From: Aquimarina algicola
Lineage (GTDB): Bacteria; Bacteroidota; Bacteroidia; Flavobacteriales; Flavobacteriaceae
Direction: 5' to 3'
Assembly: GCF_006443095.1 (NCBI RefSeq)
Contig: NZ_VFWZ01000004.1
Location: forward strand, 248,450 to 312,449
Length of the DNA stretch: 64,000 nucleotides
The translations under genes were made by a program, and so were the position numbers. Below the pieces are notes generated by a model that was given only the letters and a program-made list of their open reading frames with translations, did no database searches and had not been told where the DNA came from. Below, piece by piece: positions 8,824 to 17,393 of the stretch (positions are counted from its first letter, which is position 1; the number at the start of each line of letters is the position of its first letter).

Positions 8824-9576
8824 TTAATCCCAACGGTGTTGATTAAACGAATTCTTTTTCCAGTACCACATTGTAATAAAACCAATAACAGCTCCACCTA
8901 TATGAGCCCAATGTGCAACATTTGAAGGACCTAAAAGAGCCTGACCTGTTATTCCTGAATACAAGTCTATCAAAAAATATCCTCCAATTAGATATTTTGC
9001 CTTGATAGGAATAGGAATAAAGATAATATATAAAGGTAAATTAGGATAAAGTACCGCAAAAGCTGCCAAAACTCCAAAAATAGCACCAGATGCTCCTACC
9101 ATTGGAGTAAAATAAGACCTGATCATTTTTGCAGTTACTTCTTCGGGAATATTGGGGTCAATTCTAAATTGATTTCTAGCTATAGCTTCTTTTATGAAAC
9201 CCGTTATTTCATCAGGTGTTAGTCCTGCTTCTAGATATGCTTGATATCCAGGGCTAAATTGAAAATATGTAAATAGAATCTGAAATCCAGCAGCACCTAA
9301 TCCTGAAAAGAAATATATGAAAAGAAATTTCTTTTGCCCTATTGAGCTTTCTAAATGACTCCCAAACATAAATAAAGCAAACATATTAAAAAAGATATGC
9401 CCTGTGCTTCCATGCATAAACATATGGGTAATCAATTGCCAAAATTGAAACACTTCATTTTTTGGAAACCATAATGCAAATAATTCAAACGCGGTATCTC
9501 CTAAGGTCAAAGATCCTATATAAAAGATTACATTTATAATTAATAAGACTTTTACTGTATCTGTAATTCTCCCCAT
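8824..9576 (-). CDS. Rhomboid family intramembrane serine protease (copy 2)
   Basis: This 250-aa rhomboid protease has the catalytic motif GASGAIFG and the histidine in VAHWAHIGGAVIG, both intact. HMFMHGSTGHIFFNMFALFMFG carries the conserved HxxxN. An amphipathic insertion of about 50 residues (around 105-155, rich in E/K/R) lies between the second conserved helix block and the catalytic serine helix. The gene sits 7 nt after mutL and just ahead of the other rhomboid gene. The two share little sequence outside the motifs, so the pair is old or non-identical in role. Confidence 0.93.
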   Translation of the reverse strand: MGRITDTVKVLLIINVIFYIGSLTLGDTAFELFALWFPKNEVFQFWQLITHMFMHGSTGHIFFNMFALFMFGSHLESSIGQKKFLFIYFFSGLGAAGFQILFTYFQFSPGYQAYLEAGLTPDEITGFIKEAIARNQFRIDPNIPEEVTAKMIRSYFTPMVGASGAIFGVLAAFAVLYPNLPLYIIFIPIPIKAKYLIGGYFLIDLYSGITGQALLGPSNVAHWAHIGGAVIGFITMWYWKKNSFNQHRWD

Positions 9577-9583
9577 GTATTTC

Positions 9584-11461
9584 TTAAAATTTCTTATCTA
9601 TTTCTTCTACTGTTAACGTGATGAATGTAGGCTTATTATCAGGTGTAATCGCAGGCTCTGTGCATGCAAATAAGCTGTTTACCATATATTGCTGTTGTTC
9701 TGGAGCCAATTCTACTCCTGTACGTATCGCAATACTCTTTGCTATTGATTTTGCCAAAGCATCTGTTTGAGAAAACCCAGTTTCCGGTACTTCATTCTCA
9801 AGATCACTCACTAACTTTTCTAATAATGTCCCTACTTCTTTCTCCGAAGTTACAGAGGGTATCGCTTTGATTTCAATCTCTCCTACAGACTGCTCTCCAA
9901 ACACAAAACCCGTATTCTCTAATTGTTCTTTTACTGCTTCTAATAGAGCAAACTCTTTTTTAGAAAATGATACTTTAAGTGGGAACAACAATTGTTGACT
10001 TACTGCACTTGCCATTGTAATATTACGCAACAATTCTTCGTACAAGATTCTTTGGTGTGCGCGATGTTGATTTACGATTACCATTCCACTCTTAATAGTC
10101 GTAACAATATATTTTTTCTTAAGCTGATATGTAGTGTGATGACCTATCTTTTTTTCTTCAGTCTCAAATAAGTCACCTGTTACCTCATCACTTTCAAACT
10201 CTACAGAAGAAAAATTACTATCTCTTGAAACCGAAGATACAGCATCAGTATCTTTATCTAAATCCACATATAAGTTTTCCCAACTACCACCTGTATCTTT
10301 CTTAAAAGATGATGTATAACTTTTTTGAAAAGATGGTTTTGTCTCAGTCTCTTCTTTAAAAGGATTAAAATTTCTATCGACTTCTATATTGGGTGTCTGC
10401 GCTTCTTTACCTTTATACTCATAAGGAGTATCCATAGAAGCGTCTCTATTAAAATCTAAAACAGGAGCGATATTAAACTGCCCTAAACTGTGTTTGATAG
10501 ATGATCGTAAAATAGCATATAGCGCATGCTCATCTTCAAATTTAATTTCAGTTTTTGTTGGATGTATATTAATATCAATTGTTTGAGGATCTACTTCTAG
10601 ATATATAAAATAGCTAGGATGCGCTTTCTCTTTTAATAATCCTTCAAAAGCAGAATTTACCGCATGATTTAAATACGAGCTTTTAATAAACCTATTGTTT
10701 ACAAAAAAGAATTGCTCTCCTCTGGTTCGTTTTGCATATTCAGGTTTGCCTACATATCCGCTTATTTGAACTAAATCAGTTTCTTCTGTAATGGGTACAA
10801 GTTTCTCATTTGTTTTTCCTCCAAAAATATTCACAATACGTTGTCTATGGTTTGAAGAAGGTAAATTAAAAGTCTCGCTACCATTATGATACATATCAAA
10901 TCGTATAGAAGGATGTGCCATAGCAACACGATGAAACTCATCTATAATATGCCTAAGTTCTACGGCATTAGATTTCAAAAAATTTCGTCTTGCAGGAATA
11001 TTGTAAAACAAATTTTTGGCGCTTATCGAAGTTCCTACCGGAGTAGCGCAAGCCTCTTGAGAGATCACCTCGCTACCTTCGATTTTTATTTCTGTTCCTA
11101 CTTCATCATTTTCTTGCCTGGTCTTGAGTTCTACATGAGCTATTGCCGCTATAGAAGCTAATGCTTCTCCTCTAAATCCTTTGGTTTGAAGTTGAAAAAG
11201 ATCTTCTGCTGCTTTTATTTTTGAAGTAGCATGCCTCTCAAAACTTAATCGGGCATCTGTAACGCTCATACCAATACCATTGTCTATAACTTGGATAAGT
11301 GTTTTTCCGGCTTCTTTTACAATAAGTTTAATATGGGATGCTTTGGCGTCTATTGCATTTTCAAGCAATTCTTTGACTACCGAAGCTGGTCTTTGAACCA
11401 CCTCGCCAGCAGCAATCTGATTGGCTACGTGATCTGGTAATAGTTGAATGATATCAGACAT
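9584..11461 (-). CDS. mutL: DNA mismatch repair protein MutL
   Basis: This 625-aa GHKL ATPase couples MutS mismatch recognition to downstream repair. The N-terminal ATP-binding motifs are clear: ELLENAIDA near residue 35, DNGIGM near 60 and GFRGEALASI near 97. The central linker (about 335-440) is acidic and poorly structured, and the C-terminal dimerisation domain follows. The C-terminal domain has NQHRAHQRILYEE near residue 460, at the position of the MutL endonuclease motif DQHAxxExxxxE. Asp is replaced by Asn and the first Glu by Gln, so nuclease activity is doubtful. Its start codon directly abuts the stop of the upstream small gene. Confidence 0.96.
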   Translation of the reverse strand: MSDIIQLLPDHVANQIAAGEVVQRPASVVKELLENAIDAKASHIKLIVKEAGKTLIQVIDNGIGMSVTDARLSFERHATSKIKAAEDLFQLQTKGFRGEALASIAAIAHVELKTRQENDEVGTEIKIEGSEVISQEACATPVGTSISAKNLFYNIPARRNFLKSNAVELRHIIDEFHRVAMAHPSIRFDMYHNGSETFNLPSSNHRQRIVNIFGGKTNEKLVPITEETDLVQISGYVGKPEYAKRTRGEQFFFVNNRFIKSSYLNHAVNSAFEGLLKEKAHPSYFIYLEVDPQTIDINIHPTKTEIKFEDEHALYAILRSSIKHSLGQFNIAPVLDFNRDASMDTPYEYKGKEAQTPNIEVDRNFNPFKEETETKPSFQKSYTSSFKKDTGGSWENLYVDLDKDTDAVSSVSRDSNFSSVEFESDEVTGDLFETEEKKIGHHTTYQLKKKYIVTTIKSGMVIVNQHRAHQRILYEELLRNITMASAVSQQLLFPLKVSFSKKEFALLEAVKEQLENTGFVFGEQSVGEIEIKAIPSVTSEKEVGTLLEKLVSDLENEVPETGFSQTDALAKSIAKSIAIRTGVELAPEQQQYMVNSLFACTEPAITPDNKPTFITLTVEEIDKKF

Positions 11462-11755
11462 CTATCGTCGTGCAGTAAATATGGATAAATCAAAATCAAT
11501 TATATATAAAAAGACAAAGATTAAAATTAAGGCAATATAAATAACTCGTCTATTAATTTCACGGTTCCCTCGATTACGGCTCGATTCTCGAGCTTGCGCC
11601 CAATGCGAACCAAAATCGATATCATTGGTAGTATCGCGATATTTGGTAATCCTATTTTCAAAATCATAGATGTTACCATCACTCTTACCTTTATAATACC
11701 TAGGTGTGTAGTTGAATCTTCTGTTCTTCCTTCTTTTTGGAATGCTTAACTTCAC
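11462..11755 (-). CDS. Small single-pass membrane protein (often labelled riboflavin synthase subunit beta by neighbourhood)
   Basis: This 97-aa protein is strongly basic at the N-terminus (SIPKRRKNRRFNYTPRYY), with a hydrophobic helix at about residues 71-87 near the C-terminus. Homologues in Flavobacteriia carry a riboflavin-synthase name only because they lie beside ribH; nothing here resembles a flavin enzyme. It abuts mutL with no gap, so it is probably co-transcribed with mutL and the rhomboid genes. A TATATTTG -7 box at 11781-11788 (minus strand) would start this operon. The function is unknown. Confidence 0.75.
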   Translation of the reverse strand: MKLSIPKRRKNRRFNYTPRYYKGKSDGNIYDFENRITKYRDTTNDIDFGSHWAQARESSRNRGNREINRRVIYIALILIFVFLYIIDFDLSIFTARR

Positions 11756-11780
11756 AATAAACTTTTGTCTTAATATTATC

Positions 11781-11788
11781 CAAATATA
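11781..11788 (-). promoter_or_regulatory. Candidate -7 box for the mutL operon
   Basis: On the minus strand this reads TATATTTG, a full match to the Bacteroidota -7 consensus TAnnTTTG, about 25 nt ahead of the small membrane-protein gene. I see no clear TTG at the usual -33 distance, so the call rests on one box. Confidence 0.4.
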
Positions 11789-11885
11789 CTTAAATTGCCT
11801 TGTATTCTAAAGCTTTTAGCATTACAATAACAACAAACCTTTAAACACAAGGATTATACCATTTTTTAAATCAGAACAAAAGTTA

Positions 11886-12389
11886 TTATTTATAAAACTT
11901 TGCATCTTTGCGCAATTGCGCCATTTTTATCGCTGCTATTGCTGCTTCGGTTCCTTTATTACCGTGTTTCCCTCCTGACCGATCTATAGACTGTTGCAAC
12001 GTATTATCTGTTAATACACAAAAAATTACAGGAATATCACTATTAATATTAAGATCTTTTATTCCTTGTGTTACTCCTTCACATACAAAATCAAAATGCT
12101 TGGTTTCTCCTTGAATAACACTACCAATAGCTATAATAACATCAAGCATATCAAATGATTCTTGCATTTTCTTACAACCATATATAAGTTCAAAACTACC
12201 GGGAACATTCCACCGAACGATATTTTCTTTGATTGCTCCGCAATCAATTAATGCATCAAAAGCACCTTGAAAAAGTCCTTGTGTTATATTTTCATTCCAT
12301 TCAGAAACAACAATCCCAAATCGAAGATCTTTCGCATTTGGGATTGTTGTTTTATCGTATTGTGATAAATTTTTATTTTCTGTAGCCAT
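11886..12389 (-). CDS. ribH: 6,7-dimethyl-8-ribityllumazine synthase
   Basis: This 167-aa enzyme makes 6,7-dimethyl-8-ribityllumazine, the penultimate intermediate of riboflavin synthesis; the family assembles into icosahedral or pentameric shells. Visible motifs are FGIVVSEWNENIT, VPGSFELIYGCKKM, the GSVIQGETKHFDFVCEGVTQGI block with the conserved His, and DRSGGKHGNKGTEAA. Length and motif order are normal. It sits alone in the riboflavin pathway here, between the TPR protein gene and the mutL operon on the same strand. Confidence 0.95.
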   Translation of the reverse strand: MATENKNLSQYDKTTIPNAKDLRFGIVVSEWNENITQGLFQGAFDALIDCGAIKENIVRWNVPGSFELIYGCKKMQESFDMLDVIIAIGSVIQGETKHFDFVCEGVTQGIKDLNINSDIPVIFCVLTDNTLQQSIDRSGGKHGNKGTEAAIAAIKMAQLRKDAKFYK

Positions 12390-12443
12390 GTGGATTACAG
12401 TTTGTTTATTGTCTTAACTTTTAGATACTAAAAATACTAGACT

Positions 12444-13214
12444 TTATTTCATTGCTTGTGCTCTACCTAAGTGTACATCTACCTGATTAAATTCTACACT
12501 TTTTGGAAACTCTTCTTTAATTCTTTCTAAATAAGGGATTGCCACATCTGGTTTATCGATAGATATCGCTACTATTGCCGCTTTTAATAAAAACTTTGGT
12601 GTTGTAAACCCGTTATCTTTTGCTTTTGCAGCTTTCTCATAATATGATAAAGCTTCATCTGGCTGATCTAACTGAGAAAAAGCATCTCCAATACCTCCTA
12701 ATGCCAATGGTCCTAACATCTCATCATCACTTTTAAAGGATTCGAGATAATTTATAGCCTCTTTGTATTTACTCATATTAAGATAAGAGAACCCCGCATA
12801 ATAATTTGCAAGATTAGCAGCATTAGTGCTCCCATAATTATCGATGATCTCTAAAAAGCCATACTTACCTTCTCCTCCATTTAAAGCGAGTGTATAAAGA
12901 GAATCTTGAACTGCTGCATTACCATTAACAGCTTGATTAAAATATTCTTGCGCAACAAACATCTCATTTGCAGCTTCTTGCTCTTTTGGCTCTTGGATAT
13001 ATTTTCCATAAGCCCAATATCCTAATATTGCTATAGCAATGACTGCTACTGTACCAAGAATATATTTTTGATTGGCTGCAACCCATTCTTCTGTTTTAGA
13101 AGCTCCTTCATCTAAAGTGTTAAATACCTCTGCTGTAGTTGAGCTTTCTTCAACTTGTTCAACTTCTTCGACTTTATTTTTGGGTTTGTAACCTCTTTTC
13201 TTATAAGTTGCCAT
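12444..13214 (-). CDS. TPR-repeat membrane protein (YfgM-like layout)
   Basis: This is a 256-aa protein. An acidic, low-complexity N-terminus is followed by a single transmembrane helix at about residues 52-68 (YILGTVAVIAIAILGYWAYG). A C-terminal tetratricopeptide region (about 85-250) includes ANYYAGFSYLNMSKYKEAINYLE and LSYYEKAAKAKD. The topology matches YfgM-type proteins, which assist secretion or envelope stress responses, but orthology is inferred from layout only. It lies 54 nt ahead of ribH. A TATTTTTG -7-like box sits at 13235-13242 on the minus strand. Confidence 0.85.
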   Translation of the reverse strand: MATYKKRGYKPKNKVEEVEQVEESSTTAEVFNTLDEGASKTEEWVAANQKYILGTVAVIAIAILGYWAYGKYIQEPKEQEAANEMFVAQEYFNQAVNGNAAVQDSLYTLALNGGEGKYGFLEIIDNYGSTNAANLANYYAGFSYLNMSKYKEAINYLESFKSDDEMLGPLALGGIGDAFSQLDQPDEALSYYEKAAKAKDNGFTTPKFLLKAAIVAISIDKPDVAIPYLERIKEEFPKSVEFNQVDVHLGRAQAMK

Positions 13215-13234
13215 AAATTTTCTTTAATGAACGG

Positions 13235-13242
13235 CAAAAATA
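13235..13242 (-). promoter_or_regulatory. Candidate -7 box for the TPR protein gene
   Basis: On the minus strand the sequence reads TATTTTTG, matching TAnnTTTG, about 21 nt before the start codon. No TTG is seen at the expected -33 distance, so confidence is limited. Confidence 0.35.
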
Positions 13243-13350
13243 AAATTTTTATTCATAATTAAAAGAGAAAATATTTGATATTTTTCAATAATTTGCACAT
13301 GTAATTTACGATTTCTGTAAAACACATGAATCATTGATGATCAACGTTTT

Positions 13351-14439
13351 ATGATATTAAAATCCCTTTCTTTAGTCAATTATAAAAATTTTGAATCTAT
13401 TAATTTTGATTTTGATAGCAAAATAAACTGCTTTGTTGGAAACAATGGTATAGGCAAAACCAACATCCTAGACGCTATTTATCATTTATCTTTTGGCAAA
13501 AGTTATTTTAATCCAATAACAAGTCAAAATATAAGACACAATGCAGATTTTTTTGTGATCGATGGGATTTATACCAAAGAAAACCGTGAAGAAAAAGTAA
13601 TCATTAGTGCAAAAAAGGGGCAAAAAAAAGTTATTAAACGCAATGGAAAAGCGTATGACACTTTTAGTGAGCACATTGGTTTTTTACCTCTTGTTATTAT
13701 CTCTCCTGCTGATAGAGACCTCATTACCGAGGGGAGTGACACCAGACGTAAATTTATAGACGGAGTTATCTCTCAAAGTGATTCTAATTACCTTGCAACG
13801 CTCTTAAAATATACCAAAACCGTTTCGCAACGTAACTCTTTATTAAAATACTTTGCAGCTAATAATACATTTGATCCCACAACCATTGCTGTATACAATC
13901 AACAGTTACACGAATATGGTTCTTTTATTTTTAATAAAAGAAAAACGTTTTTAGAAACCTTTATCCCTATTTTTATAGAGCGATACCAAGCGATTAGTTC
14001 TGGTTCAGAAAAGGTACATCTAACCTATCAAAGCAAACTGGCGCAGACTGATCTTTTGACATTGTTGGATCAAAATCTAGACAAGGACAGGATGTTACAA
14101 TATACAAGCGTTGGAGTGCATAAAGATGATTTGTCTTTTGATATTGAAGGATATCCTATCAAAAAGTTTGGAAGTCAAGGACAACAGAAATCTTTTTTAA
14201 TTGCACTAAAACTTGCTCAATTTGATTTTATTAAAAAACAGAGTAAAGTAAATCCTATATTATTACTTGATGATATTTTTGACAAACTCGACGAAAAACG
14301 TGTTGAACATATTATAAAATTGGTAGATGATCAAAATTTTGGGCAACTCTTTTTAAGCGATACCCATGCAGATCGAACAGAAAATGTAGTAAAAAAAATC
14401 TCTCAATCTTTTAAGATTATAAAATTAGGAGAAGAATAA
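13351..14439 (+). CDS. recF: DNA replication and repair protein RecF
   Basis: This 362-aa SMC-like ATPase, with RecO and RecR, loads RecA at single-stranded gaps. Walker A (GNNGIGKTN) is at residues 30-38, the signature-like region [18 protein letters not shown] near 270, and Walker B ([14 protein letters not shown]) near 310. Length and layout are normal. It is divergent from the TPR gene and is followed by a lipoprotein gene and a DciA-like gene on the same strand. That DUF721 neighbour is typical of recF loci in many bacteria. Confidence 0.95.
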   Translation: MILKSLSLVNYKNFESINFDFDSKINCFVGNNGIGKTNILDAIYHLSFGKSYFNPITSQNIRHNADFFVIDGIYTKENREEKVIISAKKGQKKVIKRNGKAYDTFSEHIGFLPLVIISPADRDLITEGSDTRRKFIDGVISQSDSNYLATLLKYTKTVSQRNSLLKYFAANNTFDPTTIAVYNQQLHEYGSFIFNKRKTFLETFIPIFIERYQAISSGSEKVHLTYQSKLAQTDLLTLLDQNLDKDRMLQYTSVGVHKDDLSFDIEGYPIKKFGSQGQQKSFLIALKLAQFDFIKKQSKVNPILLLDDIFDKLDEKRVEHIIKLVDDQNFGQLFLSDTHADRTENVVKKISQSFKIIKLGEE

Positions 14440-14485
14440 TTTATATATAAAAATAGTATCGATTTTAGATAAATAGATTAAACAT

Positions 14486-14908
14486 ATGAAAACAAAATCT
14501 ACTTATATACTAATTGTGATTGTAATGTTTTTTTCTTGTTCAAAAAGCACAAATCCACAAGAATATGTACAATATATAGAGGGGTATTGGGAAATTGACC
14601 GGGTTGTTTTTCCTAATGGAACCGAAAAAAAATATTCCTTCAACCAAACCATTGATTTCTTTGAAGTTAATGATTCTATCGGGATTCGAAAAAAAGTGCA
14701 ACCTCAATTAAACGGTAACTTTATTGTTACAAATGATAATACTGTATTTAAAATAAAAGTTGAAAACGACAGTTTACGACTATTTTATAACAATGATCTT
14801 TCGAATTGGAAAGAAACAATTATTTCTGCGGGAGAATCCAATATCACTATCAAAAATGAAAGTGGAAATGTTTACTTTTACAGACCCTATAAAAAAATAG
14901 AATTATAA
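14486..14908 (+). CDS. Hypothetical lipoprotein (lipocalin-like length)
   Basis: This 140-aa protein has a lipoprotein signal (FFSC, Cys18), followed by YVQYIEGYWEIDRVVFPNG and alternating beta-strand-like segments to the end. Small lipoproteins beginning with GxWxI after the anchor often adopt a lipocalin-like barrel; this is inference from pattern alone. Its stop codon overlaps the start of the DciA-like gene (TAATG), so the two are translationally coupled. No function is known. Confidence 0.75.
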   Translation: MKTKSTYILIVIVMFFSCSKSTNPQEYVQYIEGYWEIDRVVFPNGTEKKYSFNQTIDFFEVNDSIGIRKKVQPQLNGNFIVTNDNTVFKIKVENDSLRLFYNNDLSNWKETIISAGESNITIKNESGNVYFYRPYKKIEL

Positions 14909-15204
14909 TGGCAAAACGCAATCAGGAGCACCAGAGCATTAGTGATGTTTTAAAGGATTTTGTTACGGATCACAATCTACAAAAAGGATTGGATAAAGTA
15001 GAAGTGCGCTCTGTTTGGGAAGAAATTATGGGCCCCGCCATTACAAAATATACACATCAGATCAAATTAGAACGCGATACTTTATATGTACAACTTACTT
15101 CTTCTGTCTTAAGAGAAGAATTAAGCTATGGAAAACAAAAGATAATTGATAACCTTAATGAAGCTTTAGAAAAGCCTTTGATCAAAAAATTAATTTTGAG
15201 ATAA
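14908..15204 (+). CDS. DciA/DUF721-like protein, candidate replicative helicase operator
   Basis: This 98-aa protein has the DUF721 layout: a helical start (SISDVLKDFVTDHNLQKGL), then VWEEIMGPAITKYTHQIKLERDTLYVQLTSSVLREELSYGKQKIIDNLN. DciA proteins help load the DnaB helicase in bacteria that lack DnaC or DnaI. A DnaB gene is present in this window at 46495-48036, so a partner exists in the genome. The gene overlaps the upstream lipoprotein gene by one base, and its 3' end overlaps the convergent thioesterase gene by 15 nt. Confidence 0.85.
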   Translation: MAKRNQEHQSISDVLKDFVTDHNLQKGLDKVEVRSVWEEIMGPAITKYTHQIKLERDTLYVQLTSSVLREELSYGKQKIIDNLNEALEKPLIKKLILR

Positions 15205-15582
15205 TCTATCTTTTACATATTCTATTTTTGTTTTGCCATGTGGAGATGGTCTGCCCTCTGCATTTAGATTGACCATAGTAATATTCTCTACTTTGATAAT
15301 TGTTTTGCGTGTGAGCTTATTTCGTACTTCGCATTTTAGAATTAATGAGCTATTTCCAAATTTTACAACATCCATTCCTATTTCCACAATATCACCTTGT
15401 ACTGCCGAACTCACAAAATTGATTTCAGACATATATTTGGTAACTACTCGCTTATTTTCTAATTGTATTACGGCATACAGGGCTGCTTCTTCATCAATCC
15501 ACTCTAATAGTCTACCTCCAAATAATGTTTCGTTGGGGTTTAAATCTTCTGGTTTTACAATCTTTCTGGTATGATATCTCAT
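15190..15582 (-). CDS. Acyl-CoA thioesterase, hotdog fold
   Basis: This is a 130-aa hotdog-domain thioesterase of the YciA/BACH type. The region LNPNETLFGGRLLEWIDEEAALYA supplies the conserved Asn/Gly and catalytic acidic residue, and KYMSEINFVSSAVQGDIVEI forms the second half of the domain. The family hydrolyses acyl-CoA thioesters in the cytoplasm; substrate length cannot be told. The gene is convergent with, and overlaps by 15 nt, the DciA-like gene, with no terminator between them. Confidence 0.9.
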   Translation of the reverse strand: MRYHTRKIVKPEDLNPNETLFGGRLLEWIDEEAALYAVIQLENKRVVTKYMSEINFVSSAVQGDIVEIGMDVVKFGNSSLILKCEVRNKLTRKTIIKVENITMVNLNAEGRPSPHGKTKIEYVKDRLSQN

Positions 15583-15717
15583 ATGATTACTTTTGAATCA
15601 AAAATACCAAAAACAACAGGTAATTTCTATACATCGATGAAGATTTACGTAGTTTGTAAAATCAAGCAATCTGTATTCTCATATTATAAAAAATAGTATA
15701 GATTTTTTATCTAAAAT

Positions 15718-17139
15718 TTAGGGCACAACGACCTGCCTGCATATTTCTACACCATCTGGACATAAAGAAAGAATATCTTGAATTCTTACACAAACATTAT
15801 ACGTACCAGGAGCCATAAAATCATGAGTCACAGTATTAGAACTTATTTGATTATCTATAAAAATATCATCAACAGTCCAAATAAGGTTTACATCATTTTG
15901 AAGTCCTCTTATAGATGGTATAAGCGAATATAGAGTACCGGATTCTGGTTCTGAAGTAAAGTCTAGATCAGGGCAGTTCTCTTCTATAATAACAGACCTA
16001 CAAAATGATGTTCCTTCTGGGCAAAATTCTGTAAAATCTGTTTCTATACACACTTCATAGGTACCTGGCCCTAGAAAAGTAAACTGAAATGTCCCTCCTC
16101 CTTCTTGAGCAAATATTCCATCTACGGTCCATTGAAAGCTTGTTTGTCCTATACTTTCTAGATTTGCAGTAAACTCATACAATAAAGGTTCCAGGCTATT
16201 TTGTTCAAATGATAATGCAGGGCAATCTGTCTCTGCCGTAACTTCTTCACAAATCTCTATACCTAAAGGGCAATCAGGAGATATAATCATAATACATACC
16301 GAATGTGCTCCAGGAGCAAATACTCTTGTAAATGAATTTCCTAGTTGACCAAAATCAAAAGGTACGTTATCAATAATCCATGTTATTTGATATTCTGGCT
16401 TAACTTCAAAATCTGTACTAAAAGTAAATGTATTTGGATTAACTGTAGTTACTGCAATTTCGGTTTGTGGGCATCCTACACAATTATCAGCAATTTCATA
16501 AAAATCAAAATACGTATTAATCGTAGTGCTTTCTGCATTAGGACCAACCAATACATCGATAGGAAATTGAAAATCCGGTTGATAACTTGCAGCTTGATTC
16601 GCATAAAACTCATCAAACTCTTGCTCAGTATTCAACAAAACTTCTGTCTGATTGTTATCTAAAATAGCAATAGGATAATCAAATATAAAACATTGTCTAA
16701 AGAGTCTATCAAATTCTTCTCTAACCGTTGTATAATTACAATCATTCAAAAGATTCAGTAAAGAATTTTCGTTTTGAATTGAAGTACTTTGACCTGTTGC
16801 TTTGATCAACACTTGTATCGGAAACTGTATACCAGTCACATTAAAGTTTTCACTTTGGCCTGATAAAACGCTTTGTAACCCAGAATAATTATCGATCGTT
16901 ATATTCGAATCATTGTTGTACCCTAAAATAATTGGATATTGAAATCTAAAACATTGTTCTTCTTCTGGTATGTTAGCGATTCTGGATTTTAATGTATTGA
17001 GAAGTGATACAATGCCCGAACTAGGTACTATGACCGTTTGAGAGGTATCAGGAAAATCAACATTTTCATCATCTACGCATGATACTACAAAACTAGTTAT
17101 CAATACTATAAAACTTATATGCTTTAAAATTTTTCTCAA
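15718..17139 (-). CDS. Surface-type lipoprotein with tandem N-terminal repeats and three 4-Cys PKD-like modules
   Basis: This 473-aa protein has a lipobox (FVVSC, Cys21) followed by acidic residues (VDDEN), as in surface-exported Bacteroidota lipoproteins. Residues about 60-215 hold four half-repeats, each starting F-x-[YF]-P-I and ending near an Asn/Leu-rich helix. Residues about 220-473 hold three Ig/PKD-like modules with four conserved cysteines each and the hallmarks PGAHSVC, PGTYEVC and PGTYNVC. It is the only one of the three local paralogues with the extra N-terminal repeats. A GGTAGGG-N16-CGTT element lies 28 nt ahead of its start. Ligand or partner is unknown. Confidence 0.8.
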   Translation of the reverse strand: MRKILKHISFIVLITSFVVSCVDDENVDFPDTSQTVIVPSSGIVSLLNTLKSRIANIPEEEQCFRFQYPIILGYNNDSNITIDNYSGLQSVLSGQSENFNVTGIQFPIQVLIKATGQSTSIQNENSLLNLLNDCNYTTVREEFDRLFRQCFIFDYPIAILDNNQTEVLLNTEQEFDEFYANQAASYQPDFQFPIDVLVGPNAESTTINTYFDFYEIADNCVGCPQTEIAVTTVNPNTFTFSTDFEVKPEYQITWIIDNVPFDFGQLGNSFTRVFAPGAHSVCIMIISPDCPLGIEICEEVTAETDCPALSFEQNSLEPLLYEFTANLESIGQTSFQWTVDGIFAQEGGGTFQFTFLGPGTYEVCIETDFTEFCPEGTSFCRSVIIEENCPDLDFTSEPESGTLYSLIPSIRGLQNDVNLIWTVDDIFIDNQISSNTVTHDFMAPGTYNVCVRIQDILSLCPDGVEICRQVVVP

Positions 17140-17167
17140 GATTAGTGCTTTGTCTGTTTATAAATAT

Positions 17168-17194
17168 AACGAATGAAAGTAAAATCACCCTACC
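17168..17194 (-). promoter_or_regulatory. Proposed ECF-sigma promoter (GGTAGGG-N16-CGTT), site 1
   Basis: On the minus strand, GGTAGGG (17194-17188) is followed after exactly 16 nt by CGTT (17171-17168), directed toward the 473-aa lipoprotein gene. The same two blocks with the same spacing occur at three other starts in this locus. The CGTT-to-ATG distance here (28 nt) is shorter than at the other two lipoprotein genes. Confidence 0.7.
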
Positions 17195-17316
17195 TTTTTT
17201 AATCTTAAGACCAATAACTTCTTTTCAAAGTTTATGAAAAGCTAAATATAAACCTCTATATTTTTAGATCTGTTACAAGTTTTATTCATTTAATAAAGAA
17301 ATATATTTACATAAAA

Positions 17317-17351
17317 AATTCTCCGAAAGTACGTTACGCTTTCGGAGAATT
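17317..17351 (-). terminator. Intrinsic terminator of the 491-aa lipoprotein gene
   Basis: Perfect 13-bp arms (AATTCTCCGAAAG and complement) enclose a 9-nt loop. A run of six T residues follows on the minus strand, 40 nt after the stop codon. Confidence 0.85.
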
Positions 17352-17393
17352 AACCTAATTAATCTAACCTAACAAACTTAATTATTGTATATA

